Notes: generated from the sequence alone by a model not told the origin. Counted from the first letter of the stretch, positions 15,446 to 23,306 are shown. The stretch is 64,000 bases of DNA from a bacterium (GCA_021822495.1 JAKAQO010000009.1:15663-79662); one strand, 5' to 3'. Translations and numbers: made by a program.

Positions 15446-15892
15446 TTATTGCGGCTTTGAGCGCACCATCAAGGACCAGACCCCGCCCTGAACAATATCC
15501 CCTCGTTGATTGGAAAGCTCGGCGTTTAAAAGGACAAAACCCTGCCCCTGTCCGACGCGGCGAAGTTTTGACACTTCCATTTTTAAGGAAACCGAATCTC
15601 CGATAAAAATCGGCTTTTTAAATTTCCACTCGCCGCCGGTAAAAGCGATGATGGTTTCCCGAATGATTCCCGTGTCGTGCAAAAGACCGCTGGCGACCGA
15701 AAGGCCCAAAAGCCCATGCGCGATTTTTTGTCCAAACGGGCTTTTCTTGGCGAAATCCTTGTCAAAATGAAGCGGATTCATGTCTCCCGAGACCTGGCCG
15801 TATTTTTCAATCATCTCTTCCGTGACTATTCTCGGGCGCGGACTGGTGAAGACCTGCCCAATCGCAAAATCTTCAAAATAAAGGCTTTTCAT
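15446..15892 (-). CDS. MaoC-family (R)-specific enoyl-CoA hydratase-like protein
   Basis: A 148-aa hot-dog-fold hydratase that adds water to enoyl-CoA or removes it. The family core is clear: LYFEDFAIGQVFTS at the start, then YGQVSGDMNPLHFD with the catalytic Asp and His, then IAHGLLGLSVASGL. The frame is open further upstream, but the ATG at 15892 is preceded by AGGAAA at good spacing and gives the usual MaoC N-terminus. It is separated from the acyl-CoA genes upstream (17.3-21.6 kb) by two toxin-antitoxin pairs. I infer that it once belonged to the same operon. Confidence 0.9.
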   Translation of the reverse strand: MKSLYFEDFAIGQVFTSPRPRIVTEEMIEKYGQVSGDMNPLHFDKDFAKKSPFGQKIAHGLLGLSVASGLLHDTGIIRETIIAFTGGEWKFKKPIFIGDSVSLKMEVSKLRRVGQGQGFVLLNAELSNQRGDIVQGGVWSLMVRSKPQ

Positions 15893-16049
15893 GGTTTCCT
15901 TTCGTACGGACTCTGGCCGTTCTCCAACGAATCTGGAAACGGCGCTTCCTCGCCTATGCTCGGTTGGAGCCAACCATTTCTGACCGAATATAAATGAGGG
16001 AATGCCGCTTCCAAATTCTGTTTAAGAGAGCAGCTTCGCTTAGGCTCAG

Positions 16050-16298
16050 TCATATTTTCCCTCGGCGGCAATCGCGAACATAGGATATCTCAATTCGTCC
16101 CGACTCCGCAATTCGATAAATAATGTGAAACATTCCAACAACCGTTGAACGAAACCCGGAGAACGGCCCGGTCATCTCTGGCCCGATTTCGGGAAACTCC
16201 TCCATAATCTCAAACCGAGCGATAATTTTTGAAAAAAGCGATTCCGCAGTGCCGTCTAAATCCTCCCGCGCCGGGGGAGAGAGAAAAATTTTATTTAT
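16050..16298 (-). CDS. RelE/ParE-family toxin with ATA in the start position
   Basis: An 82-residue frame free of stops that reads as a RelE/ParE mRNA interferase or gyrase-poisoning toxin: INKIFLSPPAREDLDG at the start, GFRSTVVGMFHIIYRIAESG in the middle and ISYVRDCRRGKI at the end. No ATG, GTG or TTG lies in frame between the upstream stop and a Met at about residue 32, well inside the fold. The codon where the family normally has Met is ATA (16296-16298), eight bases after an AGAGG-like sequence and overlapping the antitoxin end by eight bases. Either ATA is used as a rare weak start, or the start codon has mutated and the toxin is silenced. Confidence 0.72.
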   Translation of the reverse strand: MNKIFLSPPAREDLDGTAESLFSKIIARFEIMEEFPEIGPEMTGPFSGFRSTVVGMFHIIYRIAESGRIEISYVRDCRRGKI

Positions 16299-16566
16299 GA
16301 GAGGCCCTCTTTTTCAAATAAGCGCCCAAGGAAATCATTCGCCCTTCCCGCGCCTCGGTTTTTGCTCGCTTGAGACGGGATTTCCAATCGGGATAAGCCA
16401 TTTCTTCCACAGTCGCCTTAAGACCCTCAAACATCTCGCAACTCACCAAAACCGCAGCCGCACGGCCGCGCTGGGTGACAAAAACCGGTTCTTCCGTCTT
16501 TTTAACCTGTTCAACGTAGCGCTTAGCCTTTGATTGAAGGTCGCTGATGGGTATAATGTGTTCCAT
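16291..16566 (-). CDS. Phd/YefM-family antitoxin
   Basis: A 91-aa antitoxin that binds DNA and neutralises the overlapping toxin. The N-terminal Phd/YefM pattern is clear: HIIPISDLQSKAKRYVEQVKKTEEPVFVTQRGRAAAVLVS. The C-terminal tail is basic and probably folds on the toxin. The reading frame is open to 16602, but the first in-frame codons lie inside the promoter, so the ATG at 16566 is the likely start. The -10 ends seven bases before it. Confidence 0.88.
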   Translation of the reverse strand: MEHIIPISDLQSKAKRYVEQVKKTEEPVFVTQRGRAAAVLVSCEMFEGLKATVEEMAYPDWKSRLKRAKTEAREGRMISLGAYLKKRASHK

Positions 16567-16573
16567 ATATTTA

Positions 16574-16602
16574 AGCATAGGTCTAAAGATATATATTGTC
16601 AA
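16574..16602 (-). promoter_or_regulatory. Promoter of the first toxin-antitoxin pair
   Basis: TTGACA (16597-16602), a 17-base spacer and TATGCT (16574-16579) on the minus strand, then seven bases to the ATG. The spacer is AT-rich (ATATATATC). A leaderless transcript is implied. Confidence 0.75.
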
Positions 16603-16608
16603 GGCCTC

Positions 16609-16634
16609 TCGTCATTCCCCGCGGTGAAAGCCGG
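16609..16634. repeat. Diverged partial copy of the GGAATGACG intergenic repeat
   Basis: CGTCATTCC, a short GC-rich core and AAAGCCGGGAA resemble one half of the element at 4188-4260 read in reverse. The stem is imperfect, so this is probably a decayed copy. Confidence 0.4.
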
Positions 16635-16715
16635 GAAATATTGCGACTATGTTGCAACCGGCGCCCCAATTCAGCGCGCAGTTTTGTTTGGGGTCGCACT
16701 ATAAGGCCCTAGAAT

Positions 16716-16970
16716 TCAAACCCGATAAACGTCTCTCCGGTGGCCAATCCGGTAAATCAGGATCATCCGAATCTCGGTCTCCACTTTATAGACGAGGCGA
16801 TAATCTCCCACCCGATAAGAACGCAACCCATGGTAAGGACCTTGAAGAGGCTTGCCGAGGACAGGGTCCTCCACCAAACGCTCAAAAGCCTTGACGATCC
16901 GGGAGCTAATGATTCCCTCAAGAGCATGAAAGTCCTTGGCCGCGGAAGGAACAAATTCAATGCGAAACAC
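16716..16970 (-). CDS. RelE-family toxin
   Basis: An 84-aa mRNA interferase-like toxin. RIEFVPSAAKDFHALEG at the start and the C-terminal GLRSYRVGDYRLVYKVE ... RIGHRRDVYR are standard RelE/ParE features, with Arg, Tyr and His residues in the positions used for RNA cleavage in RelE relatives. It overlaps the end of its antitoxin by 14 bases, the usual arrangement for translational coupling. It has an ordinary ATG, in contrast to the neighbouring toxin at 16050. Confidence 0.92.
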   Translation of the reverse strand: MFRIEFVPSAAKDFHALEGIISSRIVKAFERLVEDPVLGKPLQGPYHGLRSYRVGDYRLVYKVETEIRMILIYRIGHRRDVYRV

Positions 16971-17235
16971 GCTTTCTGCCGACTACATCCTCATAACTCA
17001 AACGCCGCCCTGATCTATCCTCGCGCCGAGCCTTGGCCAAGGCTTTCTTCCAAGAAGGAGATTGGACGATTTCCAAGGTCTCAAGCCAACCCTCGAACTC
17101 ATCAAAACCCATCATGACGGCCTCGGGCTTTCCATGATGAGTGATCACGTAGCGCGAAAAAGTCTCGCCCGCGTCTTTAACGAGGGACAGAAAACGGCTT
17201 CGCGCTTCCGTCGTCGGCAATGTATAAGAGGCCAT
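16957..17235 (-). CDS. Phd/YefM-family antitoxin
   Basis: A 92-aa antitoxin with a Phd/YefM N-terminus (TLPTTEARSRFLSLVKDAGETFSRYVITHHGKPEAVMMG) and an acidic-basic C-terminal tail for toxin binding. The frame extends two codons further to a TTG at 17241, but that codon overlaps the -10 box, so the ATG at 17235 is preferred. It precedes and overlaps the RelE toxin. A perfect palindrome lies in its promoter. Confidence 0.9.
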   Translation of the reverse strand: MASYTLPTTEARSRFLSLVKDAGETFSRYVITHHGKPEAVMMGFDEFEGWLETLEIVQSPSWKKALAKARREDRSGRRLSYEDVVGRKRVSH

Positions 17236-17241
17236 AAACAA

Positions 17242-17270
17242 AGGTTAGCAGAAAAATGTACATTTTTCAA
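17242..17270 (-). promoter_or_regulatory. Promoter and palindromic operator of the second toxin-antitoxin pair
   Basis: On the minus strand TTGAAA (17265-17270), 17 bases and TAACCT (17242-17247), then six bases to the ATG. The perfect 18-base palindrome GAAAAATGTACATTTTTC (17251-17268) overlaps the -35 and spacer, as expected for an autoregulated antitoxin operator. Confidence 0.75.
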
Positions 17271-17288
17271 TAGCCCCAAGATTTAAAT

Positions 17289-17768
17289 TTACGCCGCTTC
17301 AAAATGGAGGATATCGGAAAGTTTGCCTTGGCGGTTTTCCGCGAAGACAGGCTTAACCCGAATGCCGATGGTCGGCGGCCAGTCAGGATCGACTTTGAGG
17401 AAATGCTGAAACTGGGTCGAGGCTCCGTCTAAAAGAATAAAAGCGTATCCGTACGGCACGGGTTTTTTCTCCCCGGTCTCGGGATCAATAAAAGGAAAGC
17501 GTAAGATTGTAAAAGCCGACAAAGTCCCCATGGGGCCAACCTCGACCCATTCTTCCATCGTCTTAAAGCAGGGTCCGCAAACTTTTCGGGGCGGAACATA
17601 GACCTTCTTACAAGACGGACACTTGAGCCCAAAAAACTTTTTATGGTCCCGGAGTTCGGTGAAAAAACGGCTTCCCTCTTTTCCCACTGAATACTGAAAA
17701 GGCTGGAAGGCTTCTCCGCTTTCGATGAAAATAAAATCCGATCGCTTAAGACGGTTTTTCTGAACCAT
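17289..17768 (-). CDS. DUF35 zinc-ribbon/OB-fold acyl-CoA-binding protein, copy 2
   Basis: A 159-aa DUF35 protein. The N-terminal rubredoxin-like zinc ribbon has two Cys pairs, CPSC and CGPC, 14 residues apart (near residues 50-68). The C-terminal OB-fold follows (GTLSAFTILRFPF ... YGYAFILLDGAS). Known DUF35 proteins hold acyl-CoA and bridge or complete thiolase, HMG-CoA synthase or steroid retro-aldolase complexes. It overlaps the thiolase-like gene upstream by 23 bases. It is homologous to the DUF35 protein at 19991-20434, with a shared SRFF(T/K)xLRD opening. Confidence 0.9.
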   Translation of the reverse strand: MVQKNRLKRSDFIFIESGEAFQPFQYSVGKEGSRFFTELRDHKKFFGLKCPSCKKVYVPPRKVCGPCFKTMEEWVEVGPMGTLSAFTILRFPFIDPETGEKKPVPYGYAFILLDGASTQFQHFLKVDPDWPPTIGIRVKPVFAENRQGKLSDILHFEAA

Positions 17769-18900
17769 AGATTAAAATGTCAGACCAAAAACATCCTCCA
17801 AAGCCGGTAGAAAGAGCTTTTTTTACGCCTTCCGCCTGGCGCTCGCCCGCCCGGCCCATAATCTGATGCGCGCATTCAGCCGCACGAATAAGCCCGGTCG
17901 CGCCAATGGGATTGGTGGACAAAACCCCGCCGGAAAGGTTGATCGGAAGAGCCCCGCCCGCATCAGTCACCCCGTCCCAGATTAATTTTGCGCCTTCCCC
18001 CGGTTTGGCGAGCCCCAAGGCCTCAATCCAGGATAAATTGGCGAAAGAGTAGGGAGTATAGAGTTCCATCAGATTGATTTCCTTTAAAGGCTCTTTAATG
18101 CCTAATTTCGCGTAAAGCTCTTTCGCGGCAAGGTCCAAAGATTTGAGCGGATACCATTCGACGTCGCCCAAGTAAGCATAGGGATGACGATTGGCCGCCC
18201 CCAAAACCCAGGCAGGCTTGGGACAAATTTTTTCGGCGTAATCTTCGTTAGCGAAAATGACCGCGCAGGCGCCGTCAGTGCGGGGACAAATATCCAGGGC
18301 CTTAATGGGGTCCGACAAAAGCGGAGCGCGCAAAACCTCGTCCAAGGTCACTTCTCTTCTTAAATGCGCGTGAGGATTTTTGACCGCATGCTTGCGGTCC
18401 CGAACTACCGCCCGAGCCGCGTCTTTTTCGGTGACTCCAAACTTTCTCATATAGGCGGAAGCCTCAACCGCAAGCCCCGAAATCGCTCCCGCAAACACCA
18501 GGCGGTCCCAAACCGGATCAAAGGCAGTCGTAATCGCCCCCGTCGTATCCGATTCGGAATTTTTTTCCCAGCCGATGACCAAAAGCTTATTGAAAAGCCC
18601 CGAGGCGGTGAGATGATAGCCGCCAATCGCCAAGGTGCTCCCTGTGGTGCCGCCGGTGGTAAGTTTGATCGTCGGCTTTAAAATGCCGCCGTTTCCGGAA
18701 ATAGACCAAAGCTCAACCCCGTTAATTCCCTCAAAATGGTCCATGTTGCCGATGACGACTCCGTCAATGTCGTCAAGAGTCAGCTCCGCGTCCTGAAGGG
18801 CGCGGGAAACGGCTTCTTGAATGAGTTCAACTCCCGTCACGTCAAAACGATTTCCGTTATGATCAGTCTGTCCGCAGCCGACAATCGCGGTCCTTTTCAT
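17746..18900 (-). CDS. Thiolase-like protein lacking the nucleophilic Cys, copy 2
   Basis: A 384-aa protein of the thiolase/SCP2-thiolase fold (lipid-transfer-protein group). The N-terminal KRTAIVGCGQTDH and DIDGVVIGN motifs and the C-terminal GFGGCFWSDIL, which keeps the second catalytic Cys, are clear. In the place of the loop with the acyl-accepting Cys stands TTGGTTGSTLAIGG. The GHPxGATG His is Asn (STNPIGATG). It is therefore unlikely to be a classic thiolase; a retro-aldolase or a structural partner is more likely. I chose ATG 18900, which shares an A with the upstream stop, over an extended start at 18939. Confidence 0.88.
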   Translation of the reverse strand: MKRTAIVGCGQTDHNGNRFDVTGVELIQEAVSRALQDAELTLDDIDGVVIGNMDHFEGINGVELWSISGNGGILKPTIKLTTGGTTGSTLAIGGYHLTASGLFNKLLVIGWEKNSESDTTGAITTAFDPVWDRLVFAGAISGLAVEASAYMRKFGVTEKDAARAVVRDRKHAVKNPHAHLRREVTLDEVLRAPLLSDPIKALDICPRTDGACAVIFANEDYAEKICPKPAWVLGAANRHPYAYLGDVEWYPLKSLDLAAKELYAKLGIKEPLKEINLMELYTPYSFANLSWIEALGLAKPGEGAKLIWDGVTDAGGALPINLSGGVLSTNPIGATGLIRAAECAHQIMGRAGERQAEGVKKALSTGFGGCFWSDILIYGSEKPS

Positions 18901-19991
18901 CAGTTCTCCAAAACCCAGACCGAATGCGATTGCCCGCAAAGCCCGTATTGACCATGGGCCAAAGCACGCTTAACGTTTGCCGCTTGATTTGAGGCCTGGC
19001 CTCTGAGTTGAAGAGATGCCTCAATCATTCGCGCAAGGCCCGAAACAATCCACGCATGGGCCGATAAACAACCGCCGGAAAGATTGACGCGGCTTGAATT
19101 TTGATAATTGAGTTCTTCCATCCATAAAAGTTCCTGGTAAGAAAATTGCTCGGAAAGCTCCACAACATCAATTTGTTTAGTTGGCTGATCAATGCCCGCC
19201 ATTTGATAGGCTTTTTGAGCGGCCAGCCTCAAGGCCTTGGACTCCGCAAGATTTCTTTCCCCAAAAGGAGCGTCGGCACAAAGCCCCATCCCTCGAATCC
19301 AGATGGGGTGAGGACTTTTTTTCCTGGCAAAGCTCTCTTTCGCCAAAATTAGGGCGGCGGCTCCATCTGAAGACGGACAGACATCGGTTTCTTTGAGCGG
19401 CGCGGATAAAAGGGGAGAACGCAAAGCCTCGTCAATCGTCAAAGGTTTTCTAACGTGCGCCTTGGGGTTTTTCGCGCCGGAGGCGCGGTTTTTAACGACC
19501 ACGTTTCCGCACTGGATATTGCTGATATTTTTCTCTTTTAAAAACACTCGCGCCTGAAGAGCCGCAGCGGAAACCCAATCCAAGCCTAAACTTCTCTCGG
19601 TCAAGGGATCAAAGAAAGCGTTGGTCAGAAGCCTCAAGTCTCCTTCGGAAGATTTAGAATGGGCGATGACCAAGGTCGTCTCATAACTCCCGGACAGAAT
19701 GCGGCTGAACCCGTATAAAGCGGCAAAAGAACCGTCTCCCTCAACTGTAGAAATGCTTTTCCCATTTCCAAAAGCCGCCCCGCAAGCGTCTCCCACGGCC
19801 ATGCTCGAAATAGTTCGCCCGTCAAAGAAATCATTGGAGGCGGTGACGATGTTGTCAATATGGTCAATCGTCAGCTCGGCGTCCGCCAAAGCCGCTGTCG
19901 TCGCTTCATAAACTAAATCAGCATAAGTCTGGTCTTTCCGATTGGACCCGAAGACCGTTTGGCCGACGCCGATAATCGCGACCGGTTCCAT
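18900..19991 (-). CDS. Thiolase-like protein lacking the nucleophilic Cys, copy 1
   Basis: A 363-aa thiolase-fold protein, paralogous to the next gene: EPVAIIGVGQTVFG, DNIVTASNDF, an AFFDPLTER/AFDPVWDR segment in both, and LSGGCLSAHAW near the end. The loop that normally carries the nucleophile reads STVEGDGSFAALYG, without Cys. The GHP-type His is kept (SAHAW), as is a late Cys (YGLCGQSH). The two paralogues therefore lack different residues and could form a heterodimer with complementary sites. It lies directly between a DUF35 gene and its paralogue. Confidence 0.87.
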   Translation of the reverse strand: MEPVAIIGVGQTVFGSNRKDQTYADLVYEATTAALADAELTIDHIDNIVTASNDFFDGRTISSMAVGDACGAAFGNGKSISTVEGDGSFAALYGFSRILSGSYETTLVIAHSKSSEGDLRLLTNAFFDPLTERSLGLDWVSAAALQARVFLKEKNISNIQCGNVVVKNRASGAKNPKAHVRKPLTIDEALRSPLLSAPLKETDVCPSSDGAAALILAKESFARKKSPHPIWIRGMGLCADAPFGERNLAESKALRLAAQKAYQMAGIDQPTKQIDVVELSEQFSYQELLWMEELNYQNSSRVNLSGGCLSAHAWIVSGLARMIEASLQLRGQASNQAANVKRALAHGQYGLCGQSHSVWVLEN

Positions 19992-20434
19992 TAGTTCGCC
20001 GCCCTAAAATACAAGATATCCAAAATTGAACCCGTCCGCTTTTCCGCAAAAACCGGAGAAACCTTTATCCCGATTTTGAGACTTTGCAAATTGGTCTCGC
20101 CCAAGAGATGAAAGAATGCGGTATCGGCCCCGTCCAATCGAATTAATCCAAAAAAAGGTTTTGAGGAGCGGTGCGCGGGGCTGACATAAGAGGCTTGCGT
20201 AAAACTAAGAAGCGTTCCGCTCGGCCCCACTTCCAGCCATTCCGAACATTCGACAAAGCAGGTCCCGCAAGTTTTTTTAGGCGGCGCATAAACTTTTTGG
20301 CATCTCGGGCAACGGATTCCTAAGATTTTTTGCTCGTCCCGCAAGGCTTTAAAAAAACGGCTTAAGGTTTCCCCCGCCGACCAGGTATAAGGAACCTTAA
20401 TCCGGCTCGGGTGAGTCAAAATTTCAGTCGTCAT
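19991..20434 (-). CDS. DUF35 zinc-ribbon/OB-fold acyl-CoA-binding protein, copy 1
   Basis: A 147-aa DUF35 protein with a zinc ribbon (CPRC ... CGTC, near residues 39-56) and an OB-fold (GTLLSFTQASYVSP, FGLIRLDGADTAFFH). The C-terminus SPVFAEKRTGSILDILYF matches that of copy 2 closely (KPVFAENRQGKLSDILHF). It overlaps the acyl-CoA dehydrogenase gene by four bases and abuts the thiolase-like gene, so the three are translationally coupled. The probable role is acyl-CoA delivery to the thiolase-like partner. Confidence 0.9.
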   Translation of the reverse strand: MTTEILTHPSRIKVPYTWSAGETLSRFFKALRDEQKILGIRCPRCQKVYAPPKKTCGTCFVECSEWLEVGPSGTLLSFTQASYVSPAHRSSKPFFGLIRLDGADTAFFHLLGETNLQSLKIGIKVSPVFAEKRTGSILDILYFRAAN

Positions 20435-21591
20435 TGGTCTGCCATCCGAGCTTCCCTGAGAATTTCCCGCGCGATAATCAGTTGCTGAATTTGCGAAGTT
20501 CCTCCGCCAATTCCAATGAGCACTGCGTCTCGCAAATAACGCTCGACGGGAAATTCCTTGGTGAAACCATATCCACCTAAAATCTGAACCGCCGCTTGAG
20601 TCGCCCTCAAGACCATCTGCGCGCCAAAGAGTTTAGCAAAAGAAGCGTATTTAGAAACAGACAGGCCCTCATCCAAGCGCCAGGCCGCCTGATAAGTTAA
20701 AAGACGGGACGCCTCGATTTCGGTCGCGGTTTGAGCCAACATTTCCTGAATCATCTCAAACCCGGAAATGCTTTGTCCAAATTGCTTTCGCGCTAAAGCA
20801 TAGCGGGAAGCGTAATCAAAAGCCGATTGGGCAATACCCACTGGCATGCCTGAAAAAACGGCGCGCTCCATGTCTAAGCCCTTAAGCATATAAGACAAAC
20901 CTTTCCCTTCTTCGCCCGCCAGATTTTCCTGGGGAACGCGGCAATCTTGAAAAACCAATTCCGAAAGCGGAGAGCCCCGCGTCCCTAATTTAGGAATGTC
21001 TTTTGAAACAGAAAAACCGGAAAAACCTTTTTCGATGATAAAAGCGGAAAGCAAGGTTTTTCCGCTCCCGCGGCGAACCCGGGCGAGCAAAAACACGACA
21101 TCGGCAACCGAACCATTGGTGATGAAAATCTTCGTCCCATTGAGGACGTATTCGTTTCCTTTCAAGATGGCGGTCGTTTGAAGCGAAGCGGCATCGGAGC
21201 CCGAACCGGGCTCGGTCAAAGCAAAAGCGCCAATCCATTCTCCCGAACAAAGTTTCGGCAAATATTTTTTCCGCTGCTCATGACTAGACGCGGAATAAAG
21301 ATTATGCGCGCAGAGAAAAGAATGCGCCCCGTAGGAAAGAGTCAGCCCCGCCGAGGCGTAAGACAATTCTTCCATGACAAGGGCGGAGGCCAAAAAGCCA
21401 GCCTCCGTTCCGCCGTATTCCCTGGGAATCGCCACCCCCAAAAGTCCCAACCTCCCCATTTCCGCCCACAAGTCCCTGGGAACCGCTTTCGACTCCTCAA
21501 TTTCCAAAGCTCTCGGCAAAACTGTTCTTCGCGCAAAATCGCGAGCGGTTTCCTGAACCAGTTTTTGATCTTCGTTTAAATTCAAGTCCAT
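20431..21591 (-). CDS. Acyl-CoA dehydrogenase (isovaleryl-CoA dehydrogenase-like)
   Basis: A 386-aa flavoenzyme that introduces a double bond at the alpha-beta position of acyl-CoA. ALTEPGSGSDAASLQT, IFITNGSVADV and ARKQFGQ ... QILGGYGFTKEFPVERYLRDA are family signatures. The usual catalytic Glu position (YEGT in medium-chain enzymes) is GGGT. A Glu in LDMERAVFSG matches the position used by isovaleryl-CoA dehydrogenase, so a branched substrate is plausible. First gene of the acyl-CoA set. A TATACT at 21604-21609 lies only three bases before the first ATG (21600), so I prefer the second at 21591. Confidence 0.92.
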   Translation of the reverse strand: MDLNLNEDQKLVQETARDFARRTVLPRALEIEESKAVPRDLWAEMGRLGLLGVAIPREYGGTEAGFLASALVMEELSYASAGLTLSYGAHSFLCAHNLYSASSHEQRKKYLPKLCSGEWIGAFALTEPGSGSDAASLQTTAILKGNEYVLNGTKIFITNGSVADVVFLLARVRRGSGKTLLSAFIIEKGFSGFSVSKDIPKLGTRGSPLSELVFQDCRVPQENLAGEEGKGLSYMLKGLDMERAVFSGMPVGIAQSAFDYASRYALARKQFGQSISGFEMIQEMLAQTATEIEASRLLTYQAAWRLDEGLSVSKYASFAKLFGAQMVLRATQAAVQILGGYGFTKEFPVERYLRDAVLIGIGGGTSQIQQLIIAREILREARMADQ

Positions 21592-21655
21592 TAAAATCAT
21601 TGTAGTATATGTTTATGGAACCCGCGCAATCACGCATAAAGCTAGAGATAAACCA

Positions 21656-21669
21656 GGAAGATATCTTCC
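21656..21669. promoter_or_regulatory. Perfect palindrome in a divergent intergenic region
   Basis: GGAAGATATCTTCC lies between the divergent acyl-CoA dehydrogenase and DUF2723 genes, 17 bases before the latter's ATG. It could bind a dimeric regulator, but no regulator gene is adjacent. Confidence 0.35.
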
Positions 21670-21686
21670 CGCAGCTTTGAAATTTC

Positions 21687-23306
21687 ATGATGATCATTTT
21701 AGTTTTTCTCTCTTCGTTGATCACGTATCTTTATTGCGCCTATCCGGCCTTGGCCCCGCGAGACGGAGCCGATCTTCTTAAAAGCGCCTTGACCCTTTAT
21801 CCGGCACACCCGCCGGGATATCCGCTTTACGCTCTTTCAGGACATCTCTTTTCACTCATTTTTCCTTTCGGTAACTTTGCCTATCGCCTCAATCTCTTGT
21901 CCGCTATTTGGGGAGCGGCTTCAAGCGTTTTTCTCTATCTTTGGGCGCGCAGAAAGACAGATGATATCTCCGCCGCCTTCATAGGTCTGAGTTTCGCTTT
22001 CAGCCGTTCTTTGTGGAAATTCAGCCTTCTTCCAGAAATGTATTCCACCCAAGCCTTTTTTCTGTCTCTTCTTCTCTACCTTTTGGAAGGACACCCTCAA
22101 AGCCGCCCCCGGCGATTAATCTTATCGGCTCTCGCCATTGGAGTTGGGATCGTCAATCATCAAAGCCTGATTTTTTCTCTTCCCGCCTTCGCTTATTTGT
22201 GGTTTAAAAACTCTCAACCCGAAGCCCCTCATTCCCACGACTTAAAATGGGCCGGACTCTTCTTCTTGTTTGGGATTTGTCTCTACGCCTATATGCCTAT
22301 TGAACTTCAATCAATCCCCATCGCCTTTCAGGCCATCACGCGCGCGCAATACGGAACGCTCGAACTCTTTGCGGGTTTGGCCCAGCCGGCGAGTTTTCAT
22401 CTATTTTTCAAGCAATCTCTCTATCTCGCCCAACAGCTATGGAAATCCTCTTCCCCGCTTTTAATTCCGCTTTCTCTCATTGGATTCTGCCTGGCCTGGA
22501 AAAACCCGCGAGAGAAAAACTCGGCGGTCGCGCTTTTAATCGGGCTTTTGATTTCAGGCCCCGGCTTTCTATTCTTATCGCGAATGGACGCGTCCAATTG
22601 GATCGCCAAAAGCGCCCTGGAACCAGTTTTTATTCCCGCCACTTTTTTTCTGTGCGCCTTAGCCGTCCTTGGGCTGTCCGCCATTGCCTCAAAACCTCTC
22701 CGCATTTTTTTCGCGGCGGGCCTGGCTTTATGGGCTTTTGAGTCGCATTTCCCGCGCTTGTCCCATCGGGATGATTTCACGGCCGAAGACTATGTCGAGG
22801 ACCTGTTTCGCCTTTTGCCGCCCTCTAGCGCGGTTCTAGCCCGGGGAGATACCGCTGTTTTCGGTCTTAAATATGAAGAAGCTTTATATCCCGCGCTTTC
22901 TTCGCGTCTCATTCACTCAGACGTTGATCTAAATCCCGCTCAATGGCTTTCCCAGGCATCCCAAGACCATCCCGCCTTTGTTCTCGGAATCTCTTTTCCG
23001 GAACTCACCTCTCTTGGAATTCCCACAGGCCCCAACGCTCTCACCCCTTGCGCTCTGGTTCAAAAGATAAGCTCTAGCGCCGGCGCCAAAATCCCCGAGA
23101 GAAACTTTTGGGCTTTGACAGTCTTAAGACCCAGCCCTCAACTCGAATATCCCGACAGCTACGCCCATGACATTCGCAAGTCCTTCGCCCTCGCTCACGC
23201 CCAGGATTCAATTTTAGACGCGCAAGAATATCCCGCTCTTTCTGATTGGAACGCCCGCTGGGCGGCGGCTTTAGACCCCGAGGATTATCATTTAGTTCTG
23301 AAATAA
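21687..23306 (+). CDS. DUF2723 family integral membrane protein (GT-C-like)
   Basis: A 539-aa protein with about ten hydrophobic helices in its first 360 residues and a soluble C-terminal domain. The first loop has APRDGADLLKSALTLYPAHPPGYPLY, with the HPPGYPLY motif of DUF2723, a family related to O-mannosyltransferase-like GT-C glycosyltransferases. The Asp in the first loop is where GT-C enzymes place their catalytic acid. It probably transfers a sugar from a lipid carrier to a protein or lipid on the outer face of the inner membrane. The next gene, a PorV-like barrel, starts 33 bases downstream. Confidence 0.85.
   Translation: MMIILVFLSSLITYLYCAYPALAPRDGADLLKSALTLYPAHPPGYPLYALSGHLFSLIFPFGNFAYRLNLLSAIWGAASSVFLYLWARRKTDDISAAFIGLSFAFSRSLWKFSLLPEMYSTQAFFLSLLLYLLEGHPQSRPRRLILSALAIGVGIVNHQSLIFSLPAFAYLWFKNSQPEAPHSHDLKWAGLFFLFGICLYAYMPIELQSIPIAFQAITRAQYGTLELFAGLAQPASFHLFFKQSLYLAQQLWKSSSPLLIPLSLIGFCLAWKNPREKNSAVALLIGLLISGPGFLFLSRMDASNWIAKSALEPVFIPATFFLCALAVLGLSAIASKPLRIFFAAGLALWAFESHFPRLSHRDDFTAEDYVEDLFRLLPPSSAVLARGDTAVFGLKYEEALYPALSSRLIHSDVDLNPAQWLSQASQDHPAFVLGISFPELTSLGIPTGPNALTPCALVQKISSSAGAKIPERNFWALTVLRPSPQLEYPDSYAHDIRKSFALAHAQDSILDAQEYPALSDWNARWAAALDPEDYHLVLK

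Noticed and set aside
15889-16071. 60-codon open frame in the gap between the ATA-start toxin and the MaoC gene
   Set aside because: No start signal or family; it overlaps both neighbours out of frame. The gap shows no convincing structure.
13398-17270. Genomic island or prophage
   Set aside because: There is no integrase, tRNA junction, direct repeats or phage structural gene; individual mobile-type genes are enough to explain the region.
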